DNA of 64,000 nucleotides, from NCBI RefSeq assembly GCF_019175285.1, contig NC_056527.1, forward strand, positions 105,142,970 through 105,206,969. Direction: 5' to 3'. This document shows, in pieces, positions 33,101 through 43,250 of the stretch. This DNA is from Sceloporus undulatus (taxonomy: Eukaryota > Chordata > Lepidosauria > Squamata > Phrynosomatidae). Each line of letters opens with the position of its first letter. The first letter of the stretch is position 1. The notes beneath the pieces were generated by a model that was not told the DNA's origin, made no database searches, and saw only the letters and a program-made list of their open reading frames with translations. Both the position numbers and the translations under genes were made by a program.

Positions 33101-36100
33101 CTAAAGGAATTCTGTGATGCTGGAGACAGGGCCCTGACTGATGACACTTCCAGCCCCCTCCTGCCACTGAGGCACTGTGTGGATTTGTTGCACTGTTGAC
33201 AGGAGGCGGCTGGAGGCAGAATTGCAACCACTATGTGTTAAACCTGCCTGGTCTCCCTTCAGAGATGAAATGCCTAAAGAGGGACATGAACTCTGAATAC
33301 AACTCCAGCGCTGGGAAAAGGACAGGCTCACAAAGCCAGTCTCATGATTTCACAATGACTCAAAAGTTCAGGCCAGTTCCCTTATCAGAAGGGCCATGGG
33401 AAGTGCTTCTGATATCAGTAGCAAAGTTATACAAGAGACCAGGTTTACCTAGAAATGCTCCTAGATTAAGAACTTGACCAAACAGGCAGCTCTGGGGTGG
33501 GTAGGCGCCACAGGTGCTGAGGAGAGACAAGGTGGGATATTTCATAAGCTGTGGCCTGTTACAGACTGCCAAAATAAAGCTGCTTCGGGTCTCTTTGGAG
33601 GTATGCTATTTAAATGATGCATGCGTCCAAAGAATCCGGAAGTTGCACTCCGGTGCTTAGGAATGGAGTGTGGCTTTGGCACGACCTCTGGACTCTTAGG
33701 ACCCATGCATCATTTAAATAGTATACCTCCAAAGAGATCTGAAGCAGCTTTATTTTGGCAGTCTGTAACAGGCCTATGAGTCCTTTTTGAAGCTGGACCC
33801 TTAAGGTGCCCATTTGCCCTGTGTTTCTCCACCCCCCACCCTCCATTTCAAAACAGTTTTGGGTGGTTTTTGTACAAAATTATCCCCAAGGATGGAAGCC
33901 TAACTGAAATGCATTTTATTTAAAACATAACTATTTTAAAACATATTAATCCCAATTTGCCCAAGTCAATATTTTTAATGCATACAGGCATGCATACACA
34001 AACACATTAACAGCACATTTACTTGCTAAAAATGAAAAGAAAACAAAGAAGTTCAGACTACAACACATTCAAAAATCCACACCACAGTGATACCTTTATG
34101 GAAGCAAATAAAATGCACAAATACATCATGCAGCATTTGTTGTATTTTGCTGTCTGGCCAACACAGCAACCTCTGAATATGGTTTAAAGTGGTTCAGAGT
34201 TGGGCTACAGTGTCAATAGCTCTGTCTATATGCCAGAAAGCATTAGGGCTTATATTAGCAGTTAAAGGAGAAGTCCCAGAAAGCATTAGGGCTTATATAA
34301 GTAGTTAAAGGAGAGGTCCCATTATATCTGGAAGGCTGCCTTCAGTTAAGCCTTGTAGGCTCTACCACCTTGGATACCACATCCCTTCATCAGGCTGTCA
34401 AATGGTTTTTGGAAACAGATAAGACTTCCTTGCCCAATATATTAAAAAAAAACAAGAGGATGAAACATACTTCTTAGTACTGTAGAGGCTATTCTGTAAA
34501 ACAGGCAATCACCCAAAAGGCTATGATCCTTACAGACAAGCTGACTTTTAGAAGATAGCCCATGAAGATGACCCTAAAATGGGTTATTGTTGTGTATTTT
34601 GTTGTTGTTTGGGTTGGGGGGCAAACATATGCAAGCATGTACTCGCACATGCACATGCACGTAGATTCATGTGTTTCAGGTCTTAGAAATCTATTCAAGC
34701 TGTACCTGATATATGGAAATACTTTTGTGATGTTTACAGAACCATTTTCAACCGCCATGGCAAACCTGAGGGAACAGGAATCCCACATGTGAGACACCTA
34801 GGGTTGCCAAACCAACTTTCATTATTTCAAGTAACTTCACATAGTAATAGTACTGTCACACTTCACTGCCATCCTCCCACAGCCTTGATACCAAACTGAT
34901 CTCCAGAGTCAGTTTCCTTGCGAAAAGAAAATCTTGGAAATTTTAAGCTTACCTTCCTTCTTTCCTGGCATCACCAACAGACCACTGAATGTGACTCTAG
35001 CATACTTAACAAGATAGGAATCACCTGCAGGTCAGATTGCTCTTAAATGATATAAAAGAATCCTGTAGCACCTCTGAGACTAACAAAGGAATTTCTAGCA
35101 CAAGCTTTCAAGGACTCCAGTCTGCTCCATCAGGTGCATCTGATCTTGTATCTGATGGAATGAAGTCTAAAAGGTTTATACTAGAAATGTCTTTCTCTCA
35201 GTTCCTCTCAAAAGTACTACAGGATTCTTTTACATCTTTTTATGCTGATTCAGACTAACATGGCTTTGTCTTTGAATGCTGTTAAATCAGGGATGCGCAA
35301 TTTGTGCTACCCCAAATGTTGTCAGATTGCAGCTACCATTGGCCACACTGGCTAGGGCTGATGAGTTCTTTGTTAGACTGTAATTAAATGTATAGTCTGC
35401 ATAATGTAGTGGTTTGAGCATTAGACAATGACTCTGGAGACCAGGGTTCGAATCCCCACTCTACCATAGAAACCCATTGGGTTACCTTGCATAAGTCACA
35501 CTTTCTCAGCTTCAAAACCCCTCTGAACAAAAATTTACCAGGTAAATCCTGTGATAATGGTGCTATCTAAGGCAAACCTAAGTCAGAAATGACTCAAAGG
35601 AACACAACAACAAATTTAACATATATTGCTAAAAACAAGAAAACAAAAGGAATATGAGGCTGCTTAACATCAGATCAGTTTTGTGTTTTAAGATCTACCT
35701 AGTCCTATATTGGATACTTTGAGTGGGAGCAGTTCTCTCAGAGATCAGATAAGATATACTATTTCTTTCACCTGTTCCATTTTTTAAAAGAAAAACCAGA
35801 AAGGCCAATGCCAGGGGTTGAGCTTGGCACCTTCTGCATGCATATCCCAGACAGGGTGACCAGGTATCCTAACTGCAAAGGAGGACAAAGCACCCAGGAA
35901 ATGGAGGGCATTACCAATGAAATGCTACAAAGACTCATATAAATATTAATTCGTGCTTCTTAGTCATGCTCCAAATGGAGGACATTTAGGAAATCCTCCT
36001 TGATAGAAGGCTGAAATGTAGGGCATATCCTGGCAAAGGAGAACATCTGGTCACACAGGTCCCAGAGAGCCCCTCTCCATTACCATTCTCAAACCAGATC

Positions 36101-36377
36101 TGAGCAGGCATCTCCCCAACTCAGCCAAGTCTCAAGCCAGAATCATTCCTCCCGCACTCATCCTCATACAACCATGAAATTAAATTTCATTTCATTTCAT
36201 TTCAAATTTAAATTTCAAATTTCATTTCAATTTCAATTGAAACACAACCCAACCATGAAATGAACCAAAACAAAGGAAACCGTGGAGCCCAACCTGGTAC
36301 CATATTACTCACACAACCCAGAAGCCAATGATACCGCCTGCAGCCAGTAGCACGGGAAGCAGCACCCAAAACCACAT
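29986..36377 (-). CDS. TMEM150B: TMEM150B (DRAM/FRAG1-family membrane protein), complete
   Basis: Six coding exons on the minus strand, in order 36313-36377, 34706-34765, 33449-33516, 32225-32352, 31066-31278, 29986-30150, giving 699 nt and 232 residues (human about 233). The family is related to DRAM proteins, multi-pass membrane proteins linked to autophagy and lysosomes. Six hydrophobic segments are visible, near residues 2-22, 53-74, 90-106, 117-137, 152-172 and 182-200. The first loop has two N-glycosylation sequons (NGS at 29, NIT at 33) and the family motif CGAYPPQSC. Start ATG has a strong context (GCCACCATGT); a splice acceptor lies 13 nt upstream, so a noncoding first exon is expected, possibly ending at the donor-like site near 37465. 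The last donor is weak (see findings). Confidence 0.93.
31066..31278 (-). CDS. TMEM150B: TMEM150B coding exon 5 (3' boundary inferred)
   Basis: 71 codons, phase 0 at both ends if the donor AAA|GTGGAG is used. Acceptor TCCACAG. Encodes QYNQLETHLFGAFLAFVGGI, LYFWIQTFLTNQVKPRHGGP, then WIASLRFSLSFCGSAFLIAS. This boundary gives the same spacing to the CEW motif as human. A stronger-looking in-phase donor (AAG|GTTAGT) lies 66 nt further on, ending the exon at 31000. Confidence 0.8.
31508..31739 (-). mobile_element. tRNA-derived SINE, antisense
   Basis: Same SINE family on the minus strand: GTTGTTGCTACTGCGTGCCT tail at the left, CCTAGTGGGTTTTCGCTGGG in the body, and the tRNA-like head (inverse of ACATAGTGGTTTGAGTGC) at the right. 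In TMEM150B intron. Confidence 0.8.
32225..32352 (-). CDS. TMEM150B: TMEM150B coding exon 4
   Basis: 128 nt, acceptor TTCCAG, donor GTAAGA. Encodes (G)VVICFLKYQQVRDYGCHSR then LNIIGLVLGLLCALGASIVG and NFQ. The SVVGNFQ-type block is a family hallmark. Confidence 0.95.
32561..32796 (+). mobile_element. Tigger-type (Tc1/mariner-pogo) MITE
   Basis: Left TTGGCCCTCCGTATCCACAG, right GATACCAAGGGCCCACTGTA, closely resembling Tigger/MER2-type terminal repeats; interior GGATTTTGGTATCCTGG. In TMEM150B intron 4. Confidence 0.82.
33449..33516 (-). CDS. TMEM150B: TMEM150B coding exon 3
   Basis: 68 nt. Acceptor CCTCAG, donor GTAAAC. Encodes (S)TCGAYPPQSCLFGQVLN then LGAFL; aligns to human SICGSFPPQSCIFSQVLNMG. 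Holds the conserved loop-1 cysteines. Confidence 0.94.
33553..33774. mobile_element. Family A foldback MITE, copy 5 (variant ends)
   Basis: Ends are GGCCTGTTACAGACTGCC and its exact inverse, a variant end shared with the copy at 41874. Interior arms are the same family (CCAAAATAAAGCTGCTTCGG). In a TMEM150B intron. Confidence 0.9.
34706..34765 (-). CDS. TMEM150B: TMEM150B coding exon 2
   Basis: 60 nt. Acceptor CCTCAG, donor GTACAG. Encodes (V)FAMAVENGSVNITKVFPYI and AG of a Ser codon; aligns to human FAIAVTNRTVDLSKGFPYIS. Two glycosylation sequons lie here. Confidence 0.93.
35048..35278 (+). repeat. Family D dispersed repeat
   Basis: TCCTGTAGCACCTCTGAGAC, CAAGCTTTCAAGGACTCCAG and GCTGATTCAGACTAACATGG. 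The same words occur at 2985-3085, 7812-7945 and 41583-41690. Unclassified squamate interspersed repeat. Confidence 0.6.
35396..35613 (+). mobile_element. tRNA-derived SINE
   Basis: Head ATGTAGTGGTTTGAGCATTA, B box GGGTTCGAATCCCC (a perfect match to the pol III consensus), tail AAGTCAGAAATGACTC and CACAACAACAA. Confidence 0.85.
36181..36240 (+). repeat. (ATTTC)n pentanucleotide repeat
   Basis: ATTTCATTTCATTTC runs with interspersed AAATTTAAATTTC, 70 nt from the TMEM150B first coding exon on the intron side. Confidence 0.8.
36313..36377 (-). CDS. TMEM150B: TMEM150B coding exon 1
   Basis: ATG at 36377-36375. Encodes MWFWVLLPVLLAAGGIIGFW then V and GT of the next Val codon; a hydrophobic signal-anchor-like first segment, as in human MWGYLSLMPVFLAVWAISGV. 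Donor GTGAGT. The exon begins in 5'UTR at 36390 after acceptor TTTAG. Confidence 0.93.
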
Positions 36378-37007
36378 GGTGGCAGGACACCTAAAGAGAG
36401 TGAAAAATACAGGGAGAGCATCAAGAAAAGCCTTGGGAGCCACAATTCTTGGGTCCAATGGGATAAAGGCAAAAGGAGGCTGTGGAAGATGCTGGATCCC
36501 TGAATACTAGTCTCCCATGGTGACAGCATGGGCAACATTGAGCCTGAGGTGGTGGTTTTCTTCTTTCTTTTTCTCTCACTCTTTCTTTTTCGAAGGAGGA
36601 TACAGGCTAATAGGTTAGGAAGTACCCAGCCCAGTCTCCTTGGGTTCCTTGGCTAGGCCCATGGACAAGATATTCTCAAAACTCTGCTAAGACCAGGAGC
36701 TGTCATCTTTCTTCTCCAGAAAGTCCCTGCCTTTCTCTGTGCTGGTGGGATGAAAGATAAGAGAGGGGGAAATGAAAGATTTCCCCTAAAGGTGTACTTG
36801 TAAACTTTCCCAGCCACACCTCTCCTCCTCACCAGCCAGCCAAATGACTGGGGCTTCTGGTAGCAATTAAAGCAAAAGACTCCCATCTAATGTCTGCTCA
36901 GGCAAACATGGGAGAACCTGTAGCCCTCCATTGGTAATGAGACTGCAACTCCCATTAGCCCTAGAGACCATTGCAAAGGGTGAGGGATGCTAAGAGATAC
37001 CATCTCT

Positions 37008-37160
37008 GATCTAGAGCTGTAATTCTCAGGCTTTGGTCCTCCAGGTGTTTTGGACCTCAACTACCAGAAGCCTTGTGCAGCTTGATCAACAGTCAGGAAT
37101 TCTGGAAGCTGAAGTCCAAAACATCTGGAGGATCAAAGTTTGGGAACCACTGATCTAGAG
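37008..37160. mobile_element. hAT-like MITE with target duplication
   Basis: Palindromic: TTTGGTCCTCCAGGTGTTTT at the left, AAAACATCTGGAGGATCAAA at the right. The flanks share GATCTAGAG (37008-37016 and 37152-37160), in keeping with an 8-bp hAT target duplication. Confidence 0.78.
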
Positions 37161-37164
37161 GCTA

Positions 37165-37300
37165 TTGGGTTATGTGGCCCTCCAGTTGCACTAGTACTGC
37201 AACTCCCAGCAGCCCTTAGCCAGCACAGCCAATGATGAATGCTGGGAAGTGCAATCCAACCACATCTGGAGGGCTGCATGATTCCCACGCTACAGGCAGC
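37165..37300. mobile_element. hAT-like palindromic MITE
   Basis: GTGGCCCTCCAGTTGCACTA at the left, ACCACATCTGGAGGGCTGCA at the right, and GCAACTCCCAGCAGCCCTTA in the centre; a common actacaactccca-type repeat. Confidence 0.65.
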
Positions 37301-37755
37301 ATGCCCTGAAGTTTGGGGGACTGGCAAAAGTCTGGTAAACTTTTACCACTTGGGAACCTGCAAAATCTGAGGTTTCTTCCAGGACACTCAGAGAGTTTGG
37401 TCATCAGGAATTATGGCTTATTTCCTGAGTCTTTGGAGCTAGGTAATAAATGGGGTTTCCTTACCCTGGTGCGATCGGCTACCTGTGCCGTCTGTGTCCC
37501 TTGTTCAGGAACACAGCTTTCTTTCCAGCAGGTAGAAAGCATAGTGTGCCAGGAGGGTGCCGTCCAATAATCCTTCCCCAACTCCGGTTGCTCCTGATAT
37601 CGGGCAAAGGGCATAGTGACAGTGCCATTAGCATGAGACTTTTGTCCCCAAAGAGCAGTATGGACCTGGAAAGAAAAGAGATGTTGAAGCTGCACACAGT
37701 CTTGCAGCAAATTAAAGATGAGCACCTTTTATTGGGAATATAAACTTTTGTAGAT

Positions 37756-38190
37756 TTCAGGCTACTTCTTCACGTGTGGCTTATGTCTTTGAAAGACCAT
37801 TATCTCTGTATCTTCTGGTCCCATCACCATCACAGGCTCCTTTGGTCAGGACATCTCAGTGGCTGCTCCCATCCTCTGGAATCCCCTCCCATGGAAGGCT
37901 AGCCTGGTCCTCTCTTTGCGCTCCTTTAATGATGAGCACAGACCTTCTAGTTCCAGCAGGTTTTTATGGACTACTGTAATTCCATGCAAGGAGCCTTCTC
38001 ATGGGGATGGATGGGTACTCTTGTTTTAACTTTTGAATGCTTTTTAAAATGATTCTATATTGCTTAATTTATAATTTTAACAATGACAATCTTTTCATTG
38101 TGCTTTGATTTTATTGCTACCTTTGTAGCTAATTTTGTTTTATTGTTATCCACATTAGGAGAAAAGCACCATATAAATGCGGTCAATCAA
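37756..38190 (+). mobile_element. LINE 3' segment (same type as 53743-55945)
   Basis: Reads SPSQAPLVRTSQWLLPSSGI and PSHGRLAWSSL, matching the ORF end of the element at 53743 (TTTGGTGAGGACATG..., ACGGGAGGCTAG...). A 3' UTR with AAAGCACCATATAAATGC follows. 5' truncated. Confidence 0.72.
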
Positions 38191-38567
38191 CCGATGCAAT
38201 GAATGCATATGTCCAATAAAAATTGCTAATGTTTAAAGGGCCGCAAAACTTTCATTATTTCTGCTGCAACCAGAGCCAGATTCCCCATTGATACAATTAT
38301 TCTAGGCCTCTCATTGCTTAGTGCGGCAGGAAAAAGTACAACCAGTCATTTACTGGATTTCCCAATGTTTTTGTTATTTGCAATGTTTTTATGTTCATTA
38401 AATAACTAAATAAATATGTTTGAGATCAGCCTGCTAGTCTCACCAATTTCAGGGCTGAAAATGGCTACATTCAGGCAGATTTTTCTGCTTGCTCTCTGTT
38501 GTGTTTTTGTGCTTTATTTATAGTGTATTTGTTTATTTTATTTCCATGCCACCACTTCTAGAATAGC

Positions 38568-38705
38568 TTTGTTGTTGTTGTTGTTGTGATGTGCCTTCAG
38601 TTTGACCCCATCTTATGGTGACCCTATAATAGGGTTTTGTTTTGGGGTTTTTTTTGGCAAAATTTATTTAGAGTAAGTTTGTCATTGCCTTCCTCTGAGG
38701 CTGAG
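38568..38705 (-). mobile_element. SINE tail fragment, antisense
   Basis: (TTG)n then TGATGTGCCTTCAGTTTGAC and CTTATGGTGACCCTATAATA, the inverse of the SINE tail; the head is missing. Confidence 0.7.
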
Positions 38706-38711
38706 ATCTCA

Positions 38712-38890
38712 TCTGCATCGCAGAAATAGTGCAGTTTGACACTGCTTTAACTTCCAATGCCATGGCTCAATGCTTTGGAATTCTGGGATTTTTTGTGAGA
38801 TACTTAGCCTTCTCTGTCTGAGGACTCTGGAGCTGCAACAAACACATCCTGATGTGTCTTCTTGGGAAATGAAATCCAACAACACTGGTG
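38712..38890. mobile_element. Family B MITE, damaged copy
   Basis: Left arm GCATCGCAGAAATAGTGCAG and TTTGACACTGCTTTAACTTC recognisable, with GGAATTCTGGGATTTTTTGT; the right arm is degraded. Confidence 0.55.
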
Positions 38891-39074
38891 GCCTCAATGT
38901 CGGGGACCCACAAGCTGAACAACGAAATTGTATCTAAAGCCCAGCACACCTCCTTTTGGATGGCAGAGGGGCACACTGGTTACCCCTGCCCTTTTCTCAT
39001 GTTAAAATAAAATGGCAGTGAAGATGAGAAACAAACAGCAGTAAACACTCTTAAGGCATCCTGAGTTGCTAGAC

Positions 39075-39432
39075 ATGGTGAGCATACTCTCCAACTGGGA
39101 CAGGGACAGTCCAGTTAATATTCTGTCATCCTACATTTTCAAATGCTTTTAAATGTCCTAGTTTGTCACTCCTTCCCCCATTTCCCCCCTTTTGCTCTCA
39201 ACTTACTTCCATTGCTGCAAAATGGGTTCAAAGTGCAAAGGCGTTTGCACTTAACTCAGCAGGAGGCGGCAGCTGAATCCTACCCTTCCCAGGCGGCTCA
39301 GGCAAAAGCAAACTGCTACAGCCTCTCCTGGATTTTCAGGTCTTCCTCATGAATAACTTTGCTTGACCACCCTCTGATGCTGCTCAGCCATAGATGTCCC
39401 AGTTTTTAACTGTGAAATATTGGAAGGTTTGG
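39075..39432 (+). repeat. Family C dispersed repeat
   Basis: Second full-length copy: CTCCAACTGGGACAGGGACA, GGTTCAAAGTGCAAAGG, GATGCTGCTCAGCC and AGTTTTTAACTGTGAAATAT. Confidence 0.7.
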
Positions 39433-39951
39433 AGAAAGCCAATAGCAAACCAGCTTTGAAGGTTATCTTTCCAAGAAAATCCTATGAAATCCATGGGGTG
39501 GGGGGGGGCACCATAAGTTTACAGGTGATTTGAAGGCATAGATTCATGAATATCAGGAGCAGCAGCCACAAGCTATGCTGGCTAAAAGATACTGGGAGCT
39601 GTAGGATATATCTATATATTACTCCAGAAGTAAAGTAGGACCTTCCATTGTCTTCCATGTTCTGTTACTATGACAGGTTGAACTGCGCTTTGGAATTGGT
39701 TACAGGTTTGATGCAACCTGCAATTTACTTGAAGGATGAAGTTGTTTGGAAAAATGATAGGAATCTTGAAGAAACTTGAGAAGGACCACTTTTGCAGGAA
39801 TTTCTGGAAGGCCGATCCAGGTAAACAGGCCGATCCAGGTAAACCTAGGGATCAAAAAGCAGCTTTAATTATATATTTTATGACTGGTGAAGTGAAACTC
39901 TGTAATTTGAGATAAGATGGCCTGTGTGACTTCTGTTGTGTTGTGAGGCTG

Positions 39952-40196
39952 GTGTTGTTCTTGTGTGCCTTCAGGTCATTTTTTGACTTACGGCAACCCT
40001 AAATACATAAGGCCATATCATGGGAGTTTCTTGACAAGATTTGTTCAGATGAGATTTGCCATTGCCTTCCCCTGAGGCTGAGAGCATGTGTCTTGCCCAA
40101 AGTACCCAGTGGGTTTCATGGCTACACTGTCAATCGAACTCTGTTTCCAGAGTTGTAGTCCAACATTCAACCATGCACCATGCTGGCTCTCCATAC
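39952..40196 (-). mobile_element. tRNA-derived SINE, antisense
   Basis: TGTGTGCCTTCAGGTCATTT at the tail side, GTACCCAGTGGGTTTCATGG in the body, and the inverse of a tRNA-like head (CACCATGCTGGCTCTC) at the right. Confidence 0.78.
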
Positions 40197-40412
40197 GCTT
40201 AGATTTATCATGGAAAACAGAATGAATATTAACGGTTCCTTATAATGCTAATGTCTCATGCTGTTAAACATTAGCAATATAAGCAATGGCTAATATTTAT
40301 TCTGTTTTCCATGATGAAGCAAAATGTAAATTGTTCTTAACATCTGCATCTGTGTCTTTGTGCCTATCTCTACTATTGTACTTGTGTGTTCCCCAGATTA
40401 GAGGGGAGCAAC

Positions 40413-40560
40413 CTTAATATCCTCCAACATTTTACAGATAAAAATTGGGAAATGTCTGGCTAAGCAAAATCAGAGTGTAGTCAAGATGGCACATGTTATT
40501 AAGGCGGATGAACACAGAAGCTAGGAGAGGCTGCAGCAGTTTGCTTTTGCTCAAATTCCA
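40413..40560 (-). repeat. Family C repeat, partial, antisense
   Basis: TCCTCCAACATTTTACAGAT, GGGAAATGTCTGGCTAAGCA and AGGCTGCAGCAGTTTGCTTT: the inverse of the second half of the family C copies. Confidence 0.62.
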
Positions 40561-40689
40561 TATTCCAATTAACACCTATTCGGATTGGAAGCTGCCACTT
40601 AAAATCCTCCATGTTGCCTTGGATCAACTCAGGGGCATGGTAGGAATTTAACATTGTGTCTTGTGGACTCCTTTATTGCTGAGTGCTAA

Positions 40690-40800
40690 GGGGAGCATTA
40701 CTCTATGATCAACTTTAACTAAAGGTTGCACTGAAAGACCTAGAGACTGCTAGGGAGAATGCTTTGCTAGGCCTTTGTCGCTCCCCCCGGTCCCTTGTCT
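40690..40800. mobile_element. Family G element fragment
   Basis: TTGCACTGAAAGACCTAGAG and GCTTTGCTAGGCCTTTGTCG; the inverse of the sequence at 44740-44830. Confidence 0.6.
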
Positions 40801-40875
40801 GGATAGAAAATCTTTAGCAGCATCAGCATGGAAAGAATGATTAAATAACAGTAAAATTAAATAACATTAAATATC

Positions 40876-41075
40876 ATGATGTATGATGTAGTAGCTTGAG
40901 CATTAACTCTGGAGACCAGGATTTGACTCCCCACTTGGCCACTCTTTCAGCCTCAGGCAAAGGCAAAGGCAACCCCCCCCCCCCCCCGCAGTGAACAAAT
41001 CTTGCCAAGAAAACCCTGTGATGGGCTGGTCTTAGGGTTGTCATAAGTCAGAACCAACTTGAAGGCACACTATAC
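40876..41075 (+). mobile_element. tRNA-derived SINE
   Basis: Head TATGATGTAGTAGCTTGAGC, B-box-like AGGATTTGACTCCCC, a C-run at 40974-40987 inside the body, tail AAGTCAGAACCAACTTGAAG. Confidence 0.78.
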
Positions 41076-41582
41076 AAGTATTAAAAACAGTTTAAATTAC
41101 ATTTAAAACATAATAAAGAAATACACACCATATATCACTATCAGCAGTATCCCACCAAATGATTAAAAAGACCAACCAAATACTAGGCTAAATAAGAAAT
41201 GTGGGAGTGTGCACATTTGTGTGTCTCTCTCTGTGTGATACCAGATGCTTGTAGCCCCTGAGAGCCCTGGAGCATTGGTTCCAATTACACCATTGATCAT
41301 CCTGTCTTCACAACAGCTATGCATTTTATGACTCTGGAAGCAAATGGTTGTGTAACCTGAAAAGCTGACATTTGTCATGCCACACTGCCTGCATACCGTG
41401 ATGTGGGGTGATATATGTCAATGTGCACGTTTGTGTTTGCACACCTTCCTATTCCCTCCTTCCTCCTCTTTGTGATGAAGTCCTCTGAATAGGAACATTG
41501 CCCTAAACCTAATTGTTAACTCCAGTTGCCATAGACCCATTACTGAATCAATGGGAGAATTCAAAGATGTAGGATCAGTAAG

Positions 41583-41690
41583 TAGTAGAGAGATCTTGTA
41601 GCACCTTTGAGACTACCTGAAAGAAAGAAATTGACAGCATGAGCTTTTGCAGCCTTCAGTCTACTTCCTCAGATGCATTTGGACCAATTT
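41583..41690 (+). repeat. Family D dispersed repeat, partial
   Basis: TCTTGTAGCACCTTTGAGAC, CATGAGCTTTTGCAGCC and CTTCAGTCTACTTCCTCAGA. Confidence 0.6.
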
Positions 41691-41764
41691 TGATTATTTG
41701 TGGATTTAATTGATATGCTCTCTCTAGGAATCTCTGGGGCCTCCATCATGACTTATCTGGAAGC

Positions 41765-41865
41765 TGATCACAGAGTGTGAATTGCCCATGGTCACCCAGA
41801 GGGTTTCCATGGCTGAGCATGGATTTCAACCCTGGTCTCCTGAAACGTAGAAGTTTAACACACAG
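41765..41865 (-). mobile_element. SINE head fragment, antisense
   Basis: ATTGCCCATGGTCACCCAGA, GGGTTTCCATGGCTGAGCAT and the inverse B-box region TTCAACCCTGGTCTCC; no tail. Confidence 0.6.
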
Positions 41866-41873
41866 GAGACTAA

Positions 41874-42106
41874 GGCCTGTTACAGACTGCCAAAATAAAG
41901 CTGCTTTGGGTCTCTTTGGAGGTATGCTGTTTAAATGATTCATGCATCCCAAGAATCCGGAAGCTGCACCAAAGCTGCCCTCCAGTGCTTAGGAATGGAG
42001 TGTGGCTTTGGCGCGACCTCTGGACTCTTAGAACCCAGGCATCATTTAAATAGCATACCTCCAAAGAGACCCGAAGCAGCTTTATTTTGGCAGTCTGTAA
42101 CAGACC
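41874..42106. mobile_element. Family A foldback MITE, copy 6 (variant ends)
   Basis: Same variant ends as the copy at 33553 (GGCCTGTTACAGACTGCC). Arms match for about 100 bp. Immediately followed, three bases later, by another family A copy. Confidence 0.9.
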
Positions 42107-42109
42107 TAT

Positions 42110-42272
42110 GGGCCCAAAGAGGCAGGGTAAGATAAAGCTGCTTTGGGTCACTTTGGAGGTATGCTGTTTAAATGACACATGCGCTCCGGTCCTTAGGATG
42201 CATGCATCATTTAAAGAGCATACCTCCAAAGTGACCCAAAGCAGCTTAATCTTGGCCTGTCTGTTGGGGCCC
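42110..42272. mobile_element. Family A foldback MITE, copy 7 (centre deleted)
   Basis: GGGCCC ends, arms with AGATAAAGCTGCTTTGGGTC and inverse, but about 70 bp shorter in the centre than other copies. Separated from copy 6 by TAT and followed by TAA. Confidence 0.88.
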
Positions 42273-42869
42273 TAAGTGCCCAAATCCTGTACAGAAATGG
42301 GATTCAAATCCTCCACAGAAAGTGGTCGAAATTGGCCCCTTTTTACTTTTGGGGAAATCCCAAAAGGAAAAAGTCCAATGCTCAAACTAATAGTACACCT
42401 CATGCTGGATCTTTAATGACAGCAATGAGTTCCCATAATAAAGAGCCATTCACTACTCATCATGCTGAGCTGTAAGTAATGTTCACATTCTTTGCTACAT
42501 TCTTGACTCTGAAAAGCAAAAAGCTACACTGACAGGTTTCCCATGAAACTGTAACTCCAAAGGCCCACAGAGTAGTAGTTACTGTTAATACCTGCAGCCT
42601 AAAGACAATGTCTCTTCCTTGGCAGGGTTTTAAGTGTTGCAGTTCCAAAAAGGTAACAAAAAAGAAAGAAGAGGAATGATTAGGAGCTATTTTACATCAA
42701 ACTCTGTTTTCAGTGGCAGCTTGCCACCCTTTTTGAATGACTGTCCCCTTCTCCTGCCCTTTTGTGACCAGAGTGACTGTGGCTGTCATTGTCATCCCTT
42801 CCAAAAGAGCCCTGGGGACAGAAAGCCTGATAGTGGCCCAAATGTCTGCATGAGATGAGGTAGTCTAGA

Positions 42870-43250
42870 CTTTCTATCTCTATGGAGACATCTCTTCATT
42901 GGTAGGCGGGAGCAGAGCAAAACACGAGGAGGATCTATATGAGTGGCAGCTAGAATGACCAATAAAAGAGTGGTACATTTCCTAGCTTTATGGAACCATC
43001 TCTCTCCATTGGACTCTGATAGAGCAGAGAAAAATAATAGGATCTCAGGGAGGGAGTGACAGATAAGTGACCAGTATAAGAGTGCTGCATTTCCTATCTC
43101 TATGGAGCCATGGAGTAGGCGGGACCTGATGGACCAGAGCAAAACACGAGGAGGATCTCTGTAAGTGACAGCTGAAGTGGCCAATAAAAGGGTGGCGGGA
43201 AATAGTGACTGGAGGAATCCATATAACTGACACTCTAATGAACCAATGGC
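42870..43250 (+). repeat. CCAAT-bearing minisatellite, about 3.5 diverged units
   Basis: Units of roughly 105-110 bp begin with variants of CTATCTCTATGGAG near 42873, 42980 and 43092, with a degenerate further unit to about 43250. Units share AGAGCAAAACACGAGGAGG and GACCAATAAAAG-type blocks, so each carries a CCAAT box; two also carry an ATTGG box. Directly abuts the CpG island. Confidence 0.75.

Larger units (their letters stand above)
36391..42860. other. Intergenic DNA upstream of TMEM150B
   Basis: No coding exon recognised. Holds hAT-like MITEs (37008-37300), a LINE 3' segment (37756-38190), SINE copies, family B and C repeats and a tandem pair of family A MITEs (41874-42272). The TMEM150B promoter probably lies here; a donor-like site on the minus strand near 37465 may end a noncoding first exon, but this is weak. 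Confidence 0.5.
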
